Assembly: GCA_964457925.1 (NCBI GenBank) | Contig: CAYWGH010000001.1 | Coordinates: 372,001 to 436,000, forward strand | Length of the DNA: 64,000 nt | Direction of reading: 5' to 3' | Source of the DNA: Coneutiohabitans sp964457925 | GTDB taxonomy: Bacteria; Zhuqueibacterota; Zhuqueibacteria; Zhuqueibacterales; Zhuqueibacteraceae | Part shown: one piece after another, positions 17,964 through 26,948 of the stretch | Position numbering within the stretch: the stretch's first letter is position 1 | Layout: the number at the start of each line of letters is the position of its first letter | Program-made: the position numbers and the translations under genes | The notes under the pieces: generated by a model | Seen by the model: only the letters and a program-made list of their open reading frames with translations | The model's database searches: none | Told to the model about the DNA's origin: nothing

Positions 17964-18953
17964 TCAATCATTGTATGGCCGTGGGATATATCCTGCTTCC
18001 GTTAATATTTGCAACAAAGTCTCGTTGAAGAGCGCGACGCCTTGCTGGTTCAAGTGTTCGCGATCATAGTAATAATCAGGCCTGTCGAAATTCGGCGACA
18101 TCTCGTTGAAATTGAAGTAGGGCACGCCGCGCTTCCGCGCGATTTCTGCAAAACGCGCCACAATTTCCGGATAATTCAAGAAAGCGGCCACCGTCGCCTT
18201 CAGTTCCGGTTGCGTGACGAAGACGATTTTAACCCCCCTGCTCTGTGCGAACGCCGCAATCTTGTCGAGGTATTCAAATTGTTCCTCGACCATCACCAAT
18301 GTTTTTTTGGTGCGGTTGGGATTGGGCTGGTAATCTTTCAAACGCAATTTTGTGTATTCAACAAAGCCGCCGGCAATGTAGCGCTCGCCGGGTTGCGGCT
18401 TTTGCACAACCTCCGGCGCGTTGCCGATTGCCTCTGCCAGCCAGCGCGAAACAGCATCATTAATGCCGTTAGGATTGCGCGTCGCCAGCGCCATTTGCAG
18501 CAATTCCATGCTGAACGGCAGATTTGCAGCCAGATCGTAATACGCCTCTAATCCGTCGCGGCGAAAGAGATCGTAATAAAGCTCGAAGACAATCAATTTG
18601 GGGTTGAGTTGGTCGAAATAACGCTGCAACAAGTAATAGGTGTTCAACGGCGTTTGTCCGGAAGATCCCATGTTGAAAGTCTTCAAACCGTGCTCCGCAT
18701 AGATCCTGGGATCAAAAGTGCGATAGCAATGCGATGAGCCGAGAAACAGAATATCGACGTTCTTAACATGGGCGATTTCTTCGAAGCGCTGGTAGGTAAA
18801 GCCGTCTTCACCCGGATCAACCGGGTTGCGTGATGCCAGCTTCATCAATGTGGCATTGCCGAAGCTGATGTTCGACAAAAGCAACAATGCGGCCAAATAG
18901 ACCGGCGGAAGCAAGATGGAAAAGAGAATCGCGCGTTGCAGCATCGTCGTCAA
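17964..18953 (-). CDS. SGNH-hydrolase-fold partner of the MBOAT acyltransferase (AlgJ/DltD-like)
   Basis: A 329-residue protein with an N-terminal membrane anchor (about residues 7-28) and an SGNH-type domain. The nucleophile region is DILFLGSSHCYRT (Ser73/Ser74, His75) and a late DREHLNQQG supplies the Asp/His pair. Such proteins accept acyl groups from an MBOAT partner and place them on extracytoplasmic polysaccharide. The gene overlaps the MBOAT gene by 4 bases, supporting a working pair as in alginate O-acetylation. Confidence 0.85.
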   Translation of the reverse strand: MTTMLQRAILFSILLPPVYLAALLLLSNISFGNATLMKLASRNPVDPGEDGFTYQRFEEIAHVKNVDILFLGSSHCYRTFDPRIYAEHGLKTFNMGSSGQTPLNTYYLLQRYFDQLNPKLIVFELYYDLFRRDGLEAYYDLAANLPFSMELLQMALATRNPNGINDAVSRWLAEAIGNAPEVVQKPQPGERYIAGGFVEYTKLRLKDYQPNPNRTKKTLVMVEEQFEYLDKIAAFAQSRGVKIVFVTQPELKATVAAFLNYPEIVARFAEIARKRGVPYFNFNEMSPNFDRPDYYYDREHLNQQGVALFNETLLQILTEAGYIPRPYND

Positions 18954-20401
18954 AATTGGAAATAGATGAATTCAATGTGTTGGTAAACGCCGAACAGCAC
19001 AACCGCCAGAATCAGGGAATAATACACCGCCCAACGCAGCGGTCTTGCCAGTGTGACGAGGCGCGAACCCAGGCGGCCTTGCGCATCGAACCGATCGAAA
19101 AGCAACAAACCGCCAATCGAGGCGAAGGCAATGATAAAATCGCCGAGATTGAGCGCGATATTGGCGCTCATCACGTGTTCTGCCGTCAGTTCGAGCCGGA
19201 ATATTTGCTGCAATAACAGCAGCGCTTCTGCCAGGGAATTTGCGCGGAAGAAAATCCACGCCAGGAGCACGAGATGGAATGTGACCGCTATTTTCAACAC
19301 CGTGTGAAAGCGCGGATGGGCGTTGAGCCGTAAAACTTGAACCCAACGCTCGCGCAGCTTCTGCGTTAAAAGTGACAGGATGAAATAACTCCCGTGCAAT
19401 GCGCCCCAAACGACAAACGTCCAATTTGCGCCGTGCCACAATCCGCTGATCACAAAAACTGCCATGAGATTATAATACCAACGCAGTTTACTCACGCGGT
19501 TTCCGCCCAGCGGGATGTAAAGATAATCCCGGAACCAAGTCGAAAGAGAAATGTGCCATCTCTTCCAGAACTCGGCAACCGATTGCGCGAGATAGGGCTG
19601 CCGGAAGTTTTTCATCAAATCGAAACCCAGCACACGCGCCGAGCCAATGGCAATATCCGAATACGCCGAGAAGTCGCAATAAATTTGAAATGCAAAAAAG
19701 TACGTCGCGACGATGACCGGCAGCCCGGCATAGTCCGCCGGGTTGTTGTAGACTTCGTTCACATAGAGCGCCAGGCGGTCAGCGATCACCAGTTTCTTGA
19801 AGAATCCCCAGAGCATGAGCCGCAAGCCGGAAACGACGCGATTGGCATCGAACTTGTGCTCACGATCGAATTGCGGCAGCAATTGGGTTGAGCGTTCGAT
19901 TGGACCGGCAACGAGTTGGGGGAAGAAGGTGACGTACAATGCGAATTTTATGAAATTGCGCTCCGGTGTCTTTTCGCCGCGATAGACGTCGATGGTATAG
20001 CTCAACGTTTGAAACGTGTAGAATGAAATTCCCACCGGCAGCAAGACGTCGAATACCGGGAAATCATGAAAGAGGTTGGCTTGCTGCAACACTTCCCGGG
20101 CCGTGGCGCTGAAAAAATTGGCATACTTGAAAAAGAACAGCATCCCGAGATTGGCAGCCAGGCTGAAGCCCAGCCAGATTTTGCGGAGCCTGGGCTCGGC
20201 GGCCTTTTGCATTTGCAGCGCCGCAACGTAATCGATGCCGGTTGACAGGAGTATGAGCACGGCATATTCGGCCTTCCAGCACATATAAAAATAGTAGCTG
20301 GCGAGCAGGAGCAAGAACTGCCGGAAACGCAGAGGAGCGAGAAAGTAGATCGCAACAACGACGGGAAAAAATATGATGAACTCTAATGAGTGAAAGAGCA
20401 T
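18950..20401 (-). CDS. MBOAT-family O-acyltransferase (AlgI-like)
   Basis: A 483-residue polytopic membrane protein of the AlgI/DltB family. The start MLFHSLEFIIFFPVVVAIYF, the FFPQLVAGPIERS motif and the active-site segment SGLWHGANWTFVVWG (His323) are all characteristic. AlgI-type proteins carry acyl groups across the inner membrane for transfer to polysaccharide, usually with an SGNH partner, encoded here directly downstream. ATG at 20401 was chosen because a longer TTG form adds 25 residues with no family similarity. Confidence 0.93.
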   Translation of the reverse strand: MLFHSLEFIIFFPVVVAIYFLAPLRFRQFLLLLASYYFYMCWKAEYAVLILLSTGIDYVAALQMQKAAEPRLRKIWLGFSLAANLGMLFFFKYANFFSATAREVLQQANLFHDFPVFDVLLPVGISFYTFQTLSYTIDVYRGEKTPERNFIKFALYVTFFPQLVAGPIERSTQLLPQFDREHKFDANRVVSGLRLMLWGFFKKLVIADRLALYVNEVYNNPADYAGLPVIVATYFFAFQIYCDFSAYSDIAIGSARVLGFDLMKNFRQPYLAQSVAEFWKRWHISLSTWFRDYLYIPLGGNRVSKLRWYYNLMAVFVISGLWHGANWTFVVWGALHGSYFILSLLTQKLRERWVQVLRLNAHPRFHTVLKIAVTFHLVLLAWIFFRANSLAEALLLLQQIFRLELTAEHVMSANIALNLGDFIIAFASIGGLLLFDRFDAQGRLGSRLVTLARPLRWAVYYSLILAVVLFGVYQHIEFIYFQF

Positions 20402-20610
20402 AGTCTTATAATTGTACGATGGCGTTTTGAAATTGCCGGATTTATGCGGCCGGGTATCCTTGCGCCAGCCTGGCAAAGCCGGATGCGTTTCAAGTTAGGC
20501 AGCCCAGAGCGCGATTATTTTGCACGAAATTGCCAGGAAATTCCGGGATTCGCGGATGTTGCTGCGCCGCATATTCGTTTCTGATGGGGCATCGTTTCCG
20601 CTTATTGCCT

Positions 20611-22110
20611 TTAACGCAAACATTCAGATTCGGCTCCTTCTTTATAAATCGGCCGGAAAACCAAAAACTTTCTGAGCAAGCCAGTGCTGCCCCGCACAAA
20701 ATCAGCGCGATTGGATTGCCCATTTTTGATTTCCAGCTCTTTATATTCGCCACGATGCGCGTAGCGTACCCAAATATCGTCCTTGCTCGCATCGATCATG
20801 CGACGAAATTCAAAATAAGGGATGAGCAATTGCCTGTTTTTAAACTCGTCGAACTCTTCCCACGAGGTATCGATGATTTCAACGAGATCGTCCTGAAATT
20901 TGGCGACTTTGAGCCATTGCGGCATGAAGAGGTGGTTCCATTCACCGGCTTCCGTGCGCAGGTTGCTGTACATTGAAAAGACGACGTGGGTTTTTAATCC
21001 CAGATAAGGATTCATGCCGTTGAACACCAACAACGCGGGCAGCAACCAAAGCAAACCGGGATGGCTCCAATGCAGCGCCAATGACGCCGCCGGCAGACGC
21101 ATAAATTTTTGCTGAAACAAGATGAGCACGTAGACTGCCATCACAAAGAGCGACCAGCTGAGCCACGAGCTTTTTTCCATGCGTTTCAAATCCAACAGCT
21201 CGATGCCAAAACCCGCGGCAATTCCGGCGATCAAAACGCTGAAGGCTGACCAGCCAACACGACGCGGCGTCAGGGCGGGATGCCGGCGCTGCCACTGCTC
21301 CAACCACCGGCGCAGTGCGCGCACGCGTTTGTTCAGCGCCTCGGTGAATTTTTCCTCCGTAAAGAGAAAGTAGCATGCAAAGATAAATGCGGAAAATTTG
21401 CGATGGCCGATCATGCCGAGCATCAAATGAAACGGCAATCCCAGAGCCAGCGCATAGGGCCGCGTCTTGCGAAACATGAGCAGCAGCGGCAGGGCAAGCT
21501 CGATGGCGAGAGTTGCCCAGATCGAGGCCAGCGGCGCCCAGGGGTAATCGGGAATGAACTGGAGCCGGCTGGTCAAATCATGCCACATCGCAGTGCCGCA
21601 ACTGATGGCCGGATTCAAAAAATCCCAATTAAGTTTGTGCAATACGGCAAAGAGATAGATGATAATTACCGATGCACGCAGGACCGGAGCGAAGCGCTCA
21701 AGAAGGGCATTCGTGGCTTCGCGATCGTTCACTCCCAGCGTGTACCAACTCCATCCCGGCTTGCCGATCTGGCGCCGGTTCTGATAAAGCGTCCAGAGCA
21801 CAGCCAGCAGGATCGTGCCGTTGATCAGTCCCGAAGCGAACGTGTGGTTGCTCAATTTTGGCCAGTGCGAGATATTATCGATAAAACTTGCCAAGGCCAT
21901 GAAACCCAGCAGCGATACGGAGCGTGGGTTGAACAACAGCAGTATGACGGCGGCCATCGCGATATAACCCAGGATCTTCCCGCCTTGCAGCCAGTGCCAG
22001 GAAAAATCCAAATGCACGAAGGCCTGGCAAGCCCACAAGAACGAAAAAATTGTCAAGCGGTGCCATTTTTTTTCGGTTTCGGCAGCGTTTACAAATCTTG
22101 CATGACTCAT
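20611..22110 (-). CDS. HTTM-domain (vitamin K gamma-carboxylase-like) membrane protein
   Basis: A 499-residue protein with repeated membrane segments and the late signature GMNPYLGLKTHVVFSMYSNL followed by EWNHLFMP, as in HTTM/vitamin-K-dependent-carboxylase-like bacterial proteins. The segment YLFAVLHKLNWDFLN is also typical. A soluble C-terminal part (about 400-499) follows. The function of most bacterial members is not established; carboxylation is not proven for them. It lies between an ATP-grasp gene and the MBOAT gene in one operon. ATG at 22110 is preferred over a TTG 81 bases upstream. Confidence 0.78.
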   Translation of the reverse strand: MSHARFVNAAETEKKWHRLTIFSFLWACQAFVHLDFSWHWLQGGKILGYIAMAAVILLLFNPRSVSLLGFMALASFIDNISHWPKLSNHTFASGLINGTILLAVLWTLYQNRRQIGKPGWSWYTLGVNDREATNALLERFAPVLRASVIIIYLFAVLHKLNWDFLNPAISCGTAMWHDLTSRLQFIPDYPWAPLASIWATLAIELALPLLLMFRKTRPYALALGLPFHLMLGMIGHRKFSAFIFACYFLFTEEKFTEALNKRVRALRRWLEQWQRRHPALTPRRVGWSAFSVLIAGIAAGFGIELLDLKRMEKSSWLSWSLFVMAVYVLILFQQKFMRLPAASLALHWSHPGLLWLLPALLVFNGMNPYLGLKTHVVFSMYSNLRTEAGEWNHLFMPQWLKVAKFQDDLVEIIDTSWEEFDEFKNRQLLIPYFEFRRMIDASKDDIWVRYAHRGEYKELEIKNGQSNRADFVRGSTGLLRKFLVFRPIYKEGAESECLR

Positions 22111-22213
22111 GTTGCGCCCCGTTAAGGTGACAGGTTTGTCGATCGACCGCTTTGCCGGATTATGCGAACCGCCAATTTTTATCGCAAACAAATGCTGTGC
22201 AACGGCCTGACGA

Positions 22214-23275
22214 TCAACGCTTCAGAATATACTCCAAAATTTTTCGAGCGACATCCGCGCTCTCCGCTTTATTCTTGATGAGATAGTGATGATGTAACCC
22301 GGGATTGGTGTTGATCTCATTGATCACACCGCCCGCGTCCTGCAGCGGTTTGGTAATGTCCGGCGTGATCAAGTCCACTCCGACTAATTCAAGGCGGAAC
22401 AACGCGGCAATTTCAGCCCCGATTTGAATGATTGAAGGGTGAACCAACGCGCGCACCGTTTCATTCTCTGATGCCGAATTCTGATTCACCACGGTTTTTA
22501 AGTTTACCGTTTCACCCGCCGCCGGCACGGTGCTCAATGTGTATCCGCGCTCGCGCAAACAAAGCCGGCATTCGTAATCGATTTCCAGCGGAGAAAGCGC
22601 AACGATTTCGTCGCCCTGCAGCCGCCGGCGATTCTCCACATGCATCAATTGCGCGATGCTGTGCTTGCCGTCTCCGATCACCACGGGTGAATCACGGCGA
22701 ACCGCATCGAGGAAATTTCCGCCCAAATACAGCAGGCGATACGAACTGCCGGTCATCTCTTTTTCGATCAACAGTCGTGTTGAGAACGTTGCCGCCCAAA
22801 GCGAAGCTTTGCGAAGCTGTTGCCGGTTGCGAATTTTGGTGGTGATGCCGTTGCCTGCGCCGGTGGCGGCCGCCGGTTTCACCACACAGGCGCCGTTGAT
22901 TTTCTGCATGAAATCGCATGCCTTCGCCAGGCTGTGCAGGGTATACTCGCGATAATCCTGAATGGGATAGTTTCGCTCGGAGAGAATGCGATGCACCAGG
23001 GGCTTGTTGCCGGCGAGCCGCAAACTCAGATGATCGTCCAGCATCACCTTGGATTGCAGAACGAAGGTGTGTTGCGAGCCGCGGCTGATTTTGGAAAAGC
23101 CGTAACCAAAGTCCTCGATTTTTGCGCCCATGCGGCCGGCGACTTCGCGCCAAAGTTGATCATAAAAGCGCTGGCGAAAGGTCTCAAATTGGGGCCGGTC
23201 AACCACGCGATGATCGTTTACATAGCGCCGCAACCGGTGATAATAAACGGACATCTCAAGGTAGATACGCTTCAT
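22214..23275 (-). CDS. ATP-grasp ligase, cyanophycin synthetase/RimK-like
   Basis: A 353-residue ATP-grasp enzyme. ACVVKPAAATGAGNGITT is the phosphate-binding loop region, TGSSYRLLYLGGNFLDAVRR and VVIGDGKHSIAQLMHVEN match the cyanophycin-synthetase-type ATP-grasp core, and VVNEIN-like VINEINTNPG holds the metal-binding residues. It probably forms an amide or isopeptide bond. First gene of the minus operon that continues with HTTM, MBOAT, SGNH and a second ATP-grasp gene. ATG at 23275 is used; a GAGGAG further upstream lies rather far from it and abuts an in-frame TTG at 23290, leaving the start uncertain. Confidence 0.85.
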   Translation of the reverse strand: MKRIYLEMSVYYHRLRRYVNDHRVVDRPQFETFRQRFYDQLWREVAGRMGAKIEDFGYGFSKISRGSQHTFVLQSKVMLDDHLSLRLAGNKPLVHRILSERNYPIQDYREYTLHSLAKACDFMQKINGACVVKPAAATGAGNGITTKIRNRQQLRKASLWAATFSTRLLIEKEMTGSSYRLLYLGGNFLDAVRRDSPVVIGDGKHSIAQLMHVENRRRLQGDEIVALSPLEIDYECRLCLRERGYTLSTVPAAGETVNLKTVVNQNSASENETVRALVHPSIIQIGAEIAALFRLELVGVDLITPDITKPLQDAGGVINEINTNPGLHHHYLIKNKAESADVARKILEYILKR

Positions 23276-23713
23276 TCTGTTCGCTGACAACTCCTCGGCT
23301 TCGGCCTCTGCGCATTTTGCCGGGAATATCCCGGCGGCGATGCTTCAGTTATTCGCATTGGTGTGATGCTTGCCTGTCAATCGTAAAGTCTTACCTCTCT
23401 CTAATATACCCCCAATTGCCATGTTATGGTGAAATTAAGTTACGGTCAAATGAATGCGGGCGTCTATGATTCATTGCAGAAATGAAACCGAATCGTCTGG
23501 CCAGGCCGGTGAGCGTGAAGGCCGTTCGCGTGCCGCGCGCTATAAAGAGAACCCGTGACGGGCGCATTTGAAATGTTCCGGGTATGAGTGATGAAGCGTT
23601 CCGCTAACCCGGGCCTTCCGCAGATTTGTGCGATGGCGTCTACCTTTATCGTTTAGTGAACACTGATGCCTCCGTGTAATCAGCCACGGAAACTCAATCT
23701 TGGTTTGTTATTC
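23276..23713. other. Divergent intergenic region with possible gene-tail remnant
   Basis: This 438-base space separates the minus operon from the AMP-ligase gene and should contain both promoters, but I cannot point to convincing -35/-10 pairs. A short open stretch at 23608-23679 on the plus strand ends DGVYLYRLV...stop; GVYLYRL is common at the ends of secreted FCB-group proteins, so it may be a gene tail. It is only 23 codons long. Confidence 0.3.
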
Positions 23714-25282
23714 ATGATACCCTATCTCCTGCACCATTTTTTGGAAACGCACGCCGATCACACGCCCGAGGCGATTTTAAGTGTGCATGACGGCCAAACC
23801 CTGAGTTATGGGGAGGTCGATCAACTTGCCAATAAATTTGGCGCTGCTTTGCGCGCGCTCGGCGTGCGGCGCGGCGATCGCGTCGGTTTGCTCGTGGAAA
23901 ATTCCGGCGACTATATCGCAGCTTACTACGGCGCTTTGAAGGCGGGCGCGGTTGCCGTGTCGATTTTCACCACGACGACCACAAAAACGCTCGCTTTCAT
24001 TCTGCACGATTGCGGCGTGAAAGTTTTGATCACGCAAAACAAGTTTATTTCATTGCTGGAAGGTTTGCCGGAGAAGTTGCCGGAATTGCAGGGCATGATT
24101 TTGACCGATGATTCCGCTGCGCCGGTTGCTTGGCCTGCGCGAGTTATGCACAAGCGCGAGCTTGACGAGCTTCCCGGCCGCCGTTTGCATGTGCCGATGA
24201 TCGATCTTGATTTGGCCGCGATCATTTATACTTCGGGCAGCACCGGCGACCCACGTGGCGCCATGCTTTCACACTTAAATATCGTGACCAATACGCGCAG
24301 CATTGTGAGTTACCTCGGCCTGACCGCGAAAGATCGCATCATGGTGGTGCTGCCGTTTCCCTATGTTTATGGCAAATCACTGCTCAACACCCATGTGGCC
24401 GCCGGCGGGTCGGTGTTGATTGACAATCGTTTTGTGTTCCCCAATGTCGTGCTCAAAACCATGCAAGAGTATCAGGCCACCGGTTTTTCTGGCGTGCCCT
24501 CGACGTTTGCGATTTTGCTGGGCAAATCCGCAATTCGCAAAATGGAGTTTCCCGCGCTGCGCTACCTGACGCAGGCCGGTGGCGCCATGGCCCCGAGCTT
24601 GATTCGCGAGGTCATGGAAGTTTTTAACGGGAAGAAAATTTTTATCATGTATGGCGCCACGGAAGCGTCAGCGCGGCTCAGCTATCTCTCCCCCGATGAG
24701 TTGCCGCGTAAAGTCGGAAGCATCGGCAAGGCGATTCCCAATGTCGAATTGCGTTTGATTAAAGAGAACGGCGAGGAAGCCGGCCCTGACGAAGCCGGCG
24801 AAATCGTGGCGCGCGGCTCGAACATCATGTCCGGGTATTGGAATCAACCCGAAGAAACGCGCCAGGCATTGACACAACACGGATTTCACACCGGTGATTT
24901 GGGCCGTAAGGACGAAGAAGGATTTTTCTATGTCGTCGGCCGCAAACGTGACATGATCAAATCCGGCGCCAATCGCGTGAGCGCGAAGGAGATTGAAGAA
25001 GTTATTCTCGAACACGCCAAGATTCTCGAAACCGCGGTGATCGGCGTGCCGGATCAATATCTCGGCGAAGCCATTTGCGCCTATGTTTCGCTCAAACCCG
25101 AAGCCGTGAATGGCAAAGACGAAGAATTGGCGGAGGAGATCATTGCTTTTTGCCGCGAGCGTTTGCCGGAGTTCAAAGTGCCGCGCCGGGTCATCGTCGA
25201 GGAAAAACTCCCGAAAAATGAATCGGGGAAGATAATGAAGCAAGTGTTGCGCGAAAGAGTTGGAAAAAGGAGTGACTTGTAG
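23714..25282 (+). CDS. AMP-forming acyl-CoA/acyl-carrier ligase (class I adenylating enzyme)
   Basis: A 522-residue adenylate-forming enzyme. The P-loop is IYTSGSTGDPRGAM (about 171-184), followed by MYGATEASARLSYL (A5 region), GFHTGDLGRKDEEGFFYVVGRKRDMIKSGANRVS (A7-A8 hinge, given here only as positions about 395-428) and the catalytic Lys in PKNESGKIMKQVL. It activates a carboxylic acid as AMP-ester and loads it on CoA or a carrier protein, with the 82-residue carrier at 13.5 kb a plausible acceptor. ATG at 23714 gives the normal family N-terminus; ATG at 23666 adds 16 atypical residues. Confidence 0.9.
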   Translation: MIPYLLHHFLETHADHTPEAILSVHDGQTLSYGEVDQLANKFGAALRALGVRRGDRVGLLVENSGDYIAAYYGALKAGAVAVSIFTTTTTKTLAFILHDCGVKVLITQNKFISLLEGLPEKLPELQGMILTDDSAAPVAWPARVMHKRELDELPGRRLHVPMIDLDLAAIIYTSGSTGDPRGAMLSHLNIVTNTRSIVSYLGLTAKDRIMVVLPFPYVYGKSLLNTHVAAGGSVLIDNRFVFPNVVLKTMQEYQATGFSGVPSTFAILLGKSAIRKMEFPALRYLTQAGGAMAPSLIREVMEVFNGKKIFIMYGATEASARLSYLSPDELPRKVGSIGKAIPNVELRLIKENGEEAGPDEAGEIVARGSNIMSGYWNQPEETRQALTQHGFHTGDLGRKDEEGFFYVVGRKRDMIKSGANRVSAKEIEEVILEHAKILETAVIGVPDQYLGEAICAYVSLKPEAVNGKDEELAEEIIAFCRERLPEFKVPRRVIVEEKLPKNESGKIMKQVLRERVGKRSDL

Positions 25283-25468
25283 TCGAATAGAATCTGTTCG
25301 TGCATTGCAGTGCTGTTTCAAAAACATCAAGGTGTCATTCAGAAGGAATCCGGTGAAGTACAATGCAGATGTTCTCTGCGAACGGCGAAACCGGTGCTTC
25401 TCAAGATTCCAATGGAATGGCAGCATCAACAATTTTTAATTTGACCGGAAGAGTTCTGAGGAGCCTTC
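25283..25468. repeat. Dispersed imperfect palindrome
   Basis: Left arm GTCATTCAGAAGGAATCC at 25334-25351 and right arm AGATTCCAATGGAATGGC at 25404-25421 are imperfect inverted copies. The same left arm appears at 13379 and a related palindrome at 36285-36352. GAGGAG before the wecB start follows it. Confidence 0.55.
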
Positions 25469-26578
25469 ATGCCGTTGAAAATCTGTAACGTCGTCGGTGC
25501 GCGGCCGAATTTCATGAAAATCGCGCCGATTATCGATGAGATGCGCAAACACACTGAAATCGCAGCCAGCCTGGTGCACACCGGCCAGCATTACGACGAG
25601 AAGATGTCCAAGCTTTTTTTTCAGGATCTCGGCTTGCCCAAACCTGACGTTTATCTCGGGGTAGGCTCCGGCGGCCACGGCGAGCAAACCGGCAAGATCA
25701 TGATCGAGTTTGAAAAGATCATTGCCGCGAACAAACCGGATCTCGTGATCGTGGTCGGCGATGTGAATTCCACGATTGCCTGCGGCCTGGTGGCGGTGAA
25801 AATGGGCGTGAAGCTCGTGCATGTCGAGGCCGGCCTGCGTTCGTTTGATCGCACCATGCCCGAAGAGATCAACCGCATTCTGACCGATCAAATCTCGGAT
25901 TATCTTTTTCTCACCGAGCGCGAGGCCAAAGAGAATTTGCTGCGTGAAGGTGTTGCCGAAGAGAAAATTCATTTCGTCGGCAATGTTATGATCGACTCGT
26001 TGATGAAGCACCGCGAGCATGCTGAACGCTCGCCGATTCTGAGCGATTTGAAACTGGAAGCCGGGCGTTACGGCCTGATCACCTTGCATCGCCCGAGCAA
26101 CGTGGATGTCAAAGAGAATCTCGACAACATTTTGCAGGCGTTGTTCGACATTCAACGCGATTTGCCGTTGGTTTTTCCGGTGCATCCGCGCACACGCAAG
26201 CAAATGAAGCTGTTCGGCTTCGACGACAAGCTTGCGCAGGCGCCGAATTTGATGCTGACGGATCCCCTCGGTTACCTCGATTTTCTCAAACTCATGGCGC
26301 ATGCGCGGTTGGTGATCACGGACAGCGGCGGCATTCAGGAAGAAACCACGGTGCTGGGCGTGCCGTGCATTACCGTGCGCGAGAACACCGAACGCCCCAT
26401 CACCGTTACCGAAGGAACCAATGTTTTGATCGGTATGTCGCGACCGCGCATTCTCGAAGAGAGCTATAAAATTTTGGCGGGCAATGGCAAGCAAGGCCGC
26501 AAACCCGAGTTGTGGGATGGCCGCGCTGCGGAGAGGATTGTGAAGATTCTTTTGGAGAATGAGACCGCACGCGGTTAA
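25469..26578 (+). CDS. wecB: UDP-N-acetylglucosamine 2-epimerase (non-hydrolysing)
   Basis: A 369-residue enzyme interconverting UDP-GlcNAc and UDP-ManNAc in the cytoplasm. Family signatures are strong: VVGARPNFMKIAPI at the start, HTGQHYDEKMS, VVGDVNST, HVEAGLRSFDRTMPEE, LHRPSNVD and ITDSGGIQEET. The conserved Asp, Glu and His catalytic positions are all retained. Length is normal. A GAGGAG ribosome binding site precedes the ATG. It provides ManNAc-type precursor for the surface polysaccharide. Confidence 0.97.
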   Translation: MPLKICNVVGARPNFMKIAPIIDEMRKHTEIAASLVHTGQHYDEKMSKLFFQDLGLPKPDVYLGVGSGGHGEQTGKIMIEFEKIIAANKPDLVIVVGDVNSTIACGLVAVKMGVKLVHVEAGLRSFDRTMPEEINRILTDQISDYLFLTEREAKENLLREGVAEEKIHFVGNVMIDSLMKHREHAERSPILSDLKLEAGRYGLITLHRPSNVDVKENLDNILQALFDIQRDLPLVFPVHPRTRKQMKLFGFDDKLAQAPNLMLTDPLGYLDFLKLMAHARLVITDSGGIQEETTVLGVPCITVRENTERPITVTEGTNVLIGMSRPRILEESYKILAGNGKQGRKPELWDGRAAERIVKILLENETARG

Positions 26579-26620
26579 ATTTGGGGCAATACAAGTTTTT
26601 GCAGACGCGCAAATCTTTCG

Positions 26621-26682
26621 CCCACAGAAAAGAACTCCCACAGAAGGGTAATTTAAAAAAACTTTTCTGTGGGATTTTTTTT
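26621..26682 (+). terminator. Terminator with two competing 5' arms after wecB
   Basis: The arm CTTTTCTGTGGG (26662-26673) is followed by ATTTTTTTT. It can pair with CCCACAGAAAAG at 26621-26632 (12 perfect pairs, 29-base loop), or its last nine bases can pair with CCCACAGAA at 26637-26645 (19-base loop). Either gives a rho-independent terminator for the wecB transcript. Confidence 0.75.
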
Positions 26683-26853
26683 CTGTAGGCGAGGGCATTT
26701 TCTTGCCGATGGCCAACACTGATTTGTACACGACCTTACAGCCGAACAAGCACATCCCATTTCGAATTGCCAGTAGAATTGCCGGTGAGTTTGTTCGGCT
26801 TTCTTTTTGGCGCCCTCCATTTGACAATGATCATCGAATTTTGAACATTACAA

Positions 26854-26923
26854 ACCGCCCGGGCGCTCTGCCTTTGAGATTTGTCCGCGTCTTTATGAAA
26901 ACAACCATAAGCGCCCGGGCGGT
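26854..26923 (+). promoter_or_regulatory. Perfect 14-base inverted repeat upstream of ppc
   Basis: ACCGCCCGGGCGCT at 26854-26867 and its exact reverse complement at 26910-26923, separated by 42 bases, ending 25 bases before the chosen ppc start. No T-run follows, so it is not a plain terminator. Each arm also contains the self-complementary core GCCCGGGC. It could be a leader hairpin or protein-binding pair. Confidence 0.5.
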
Positions 26924-26948
26924 GATTCAAAATGTGGAGAGGGATGTG

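Noticed and set aside
25436..26827. 463-codon open frame on the minus strand
   Set aside because: It lies entirely opposite wecB, whose motifs are unmistakable; the minus translation is His/Arg/Gln-rich with no family features, a mirror of codon bias.
26703..26948. N-terminal extension of ppc
   Set aside because: It contains the 14-base inverted repeat, has no similarity to PEPC N-termini, and a better start with a strong ribosome binding site is at 26949.
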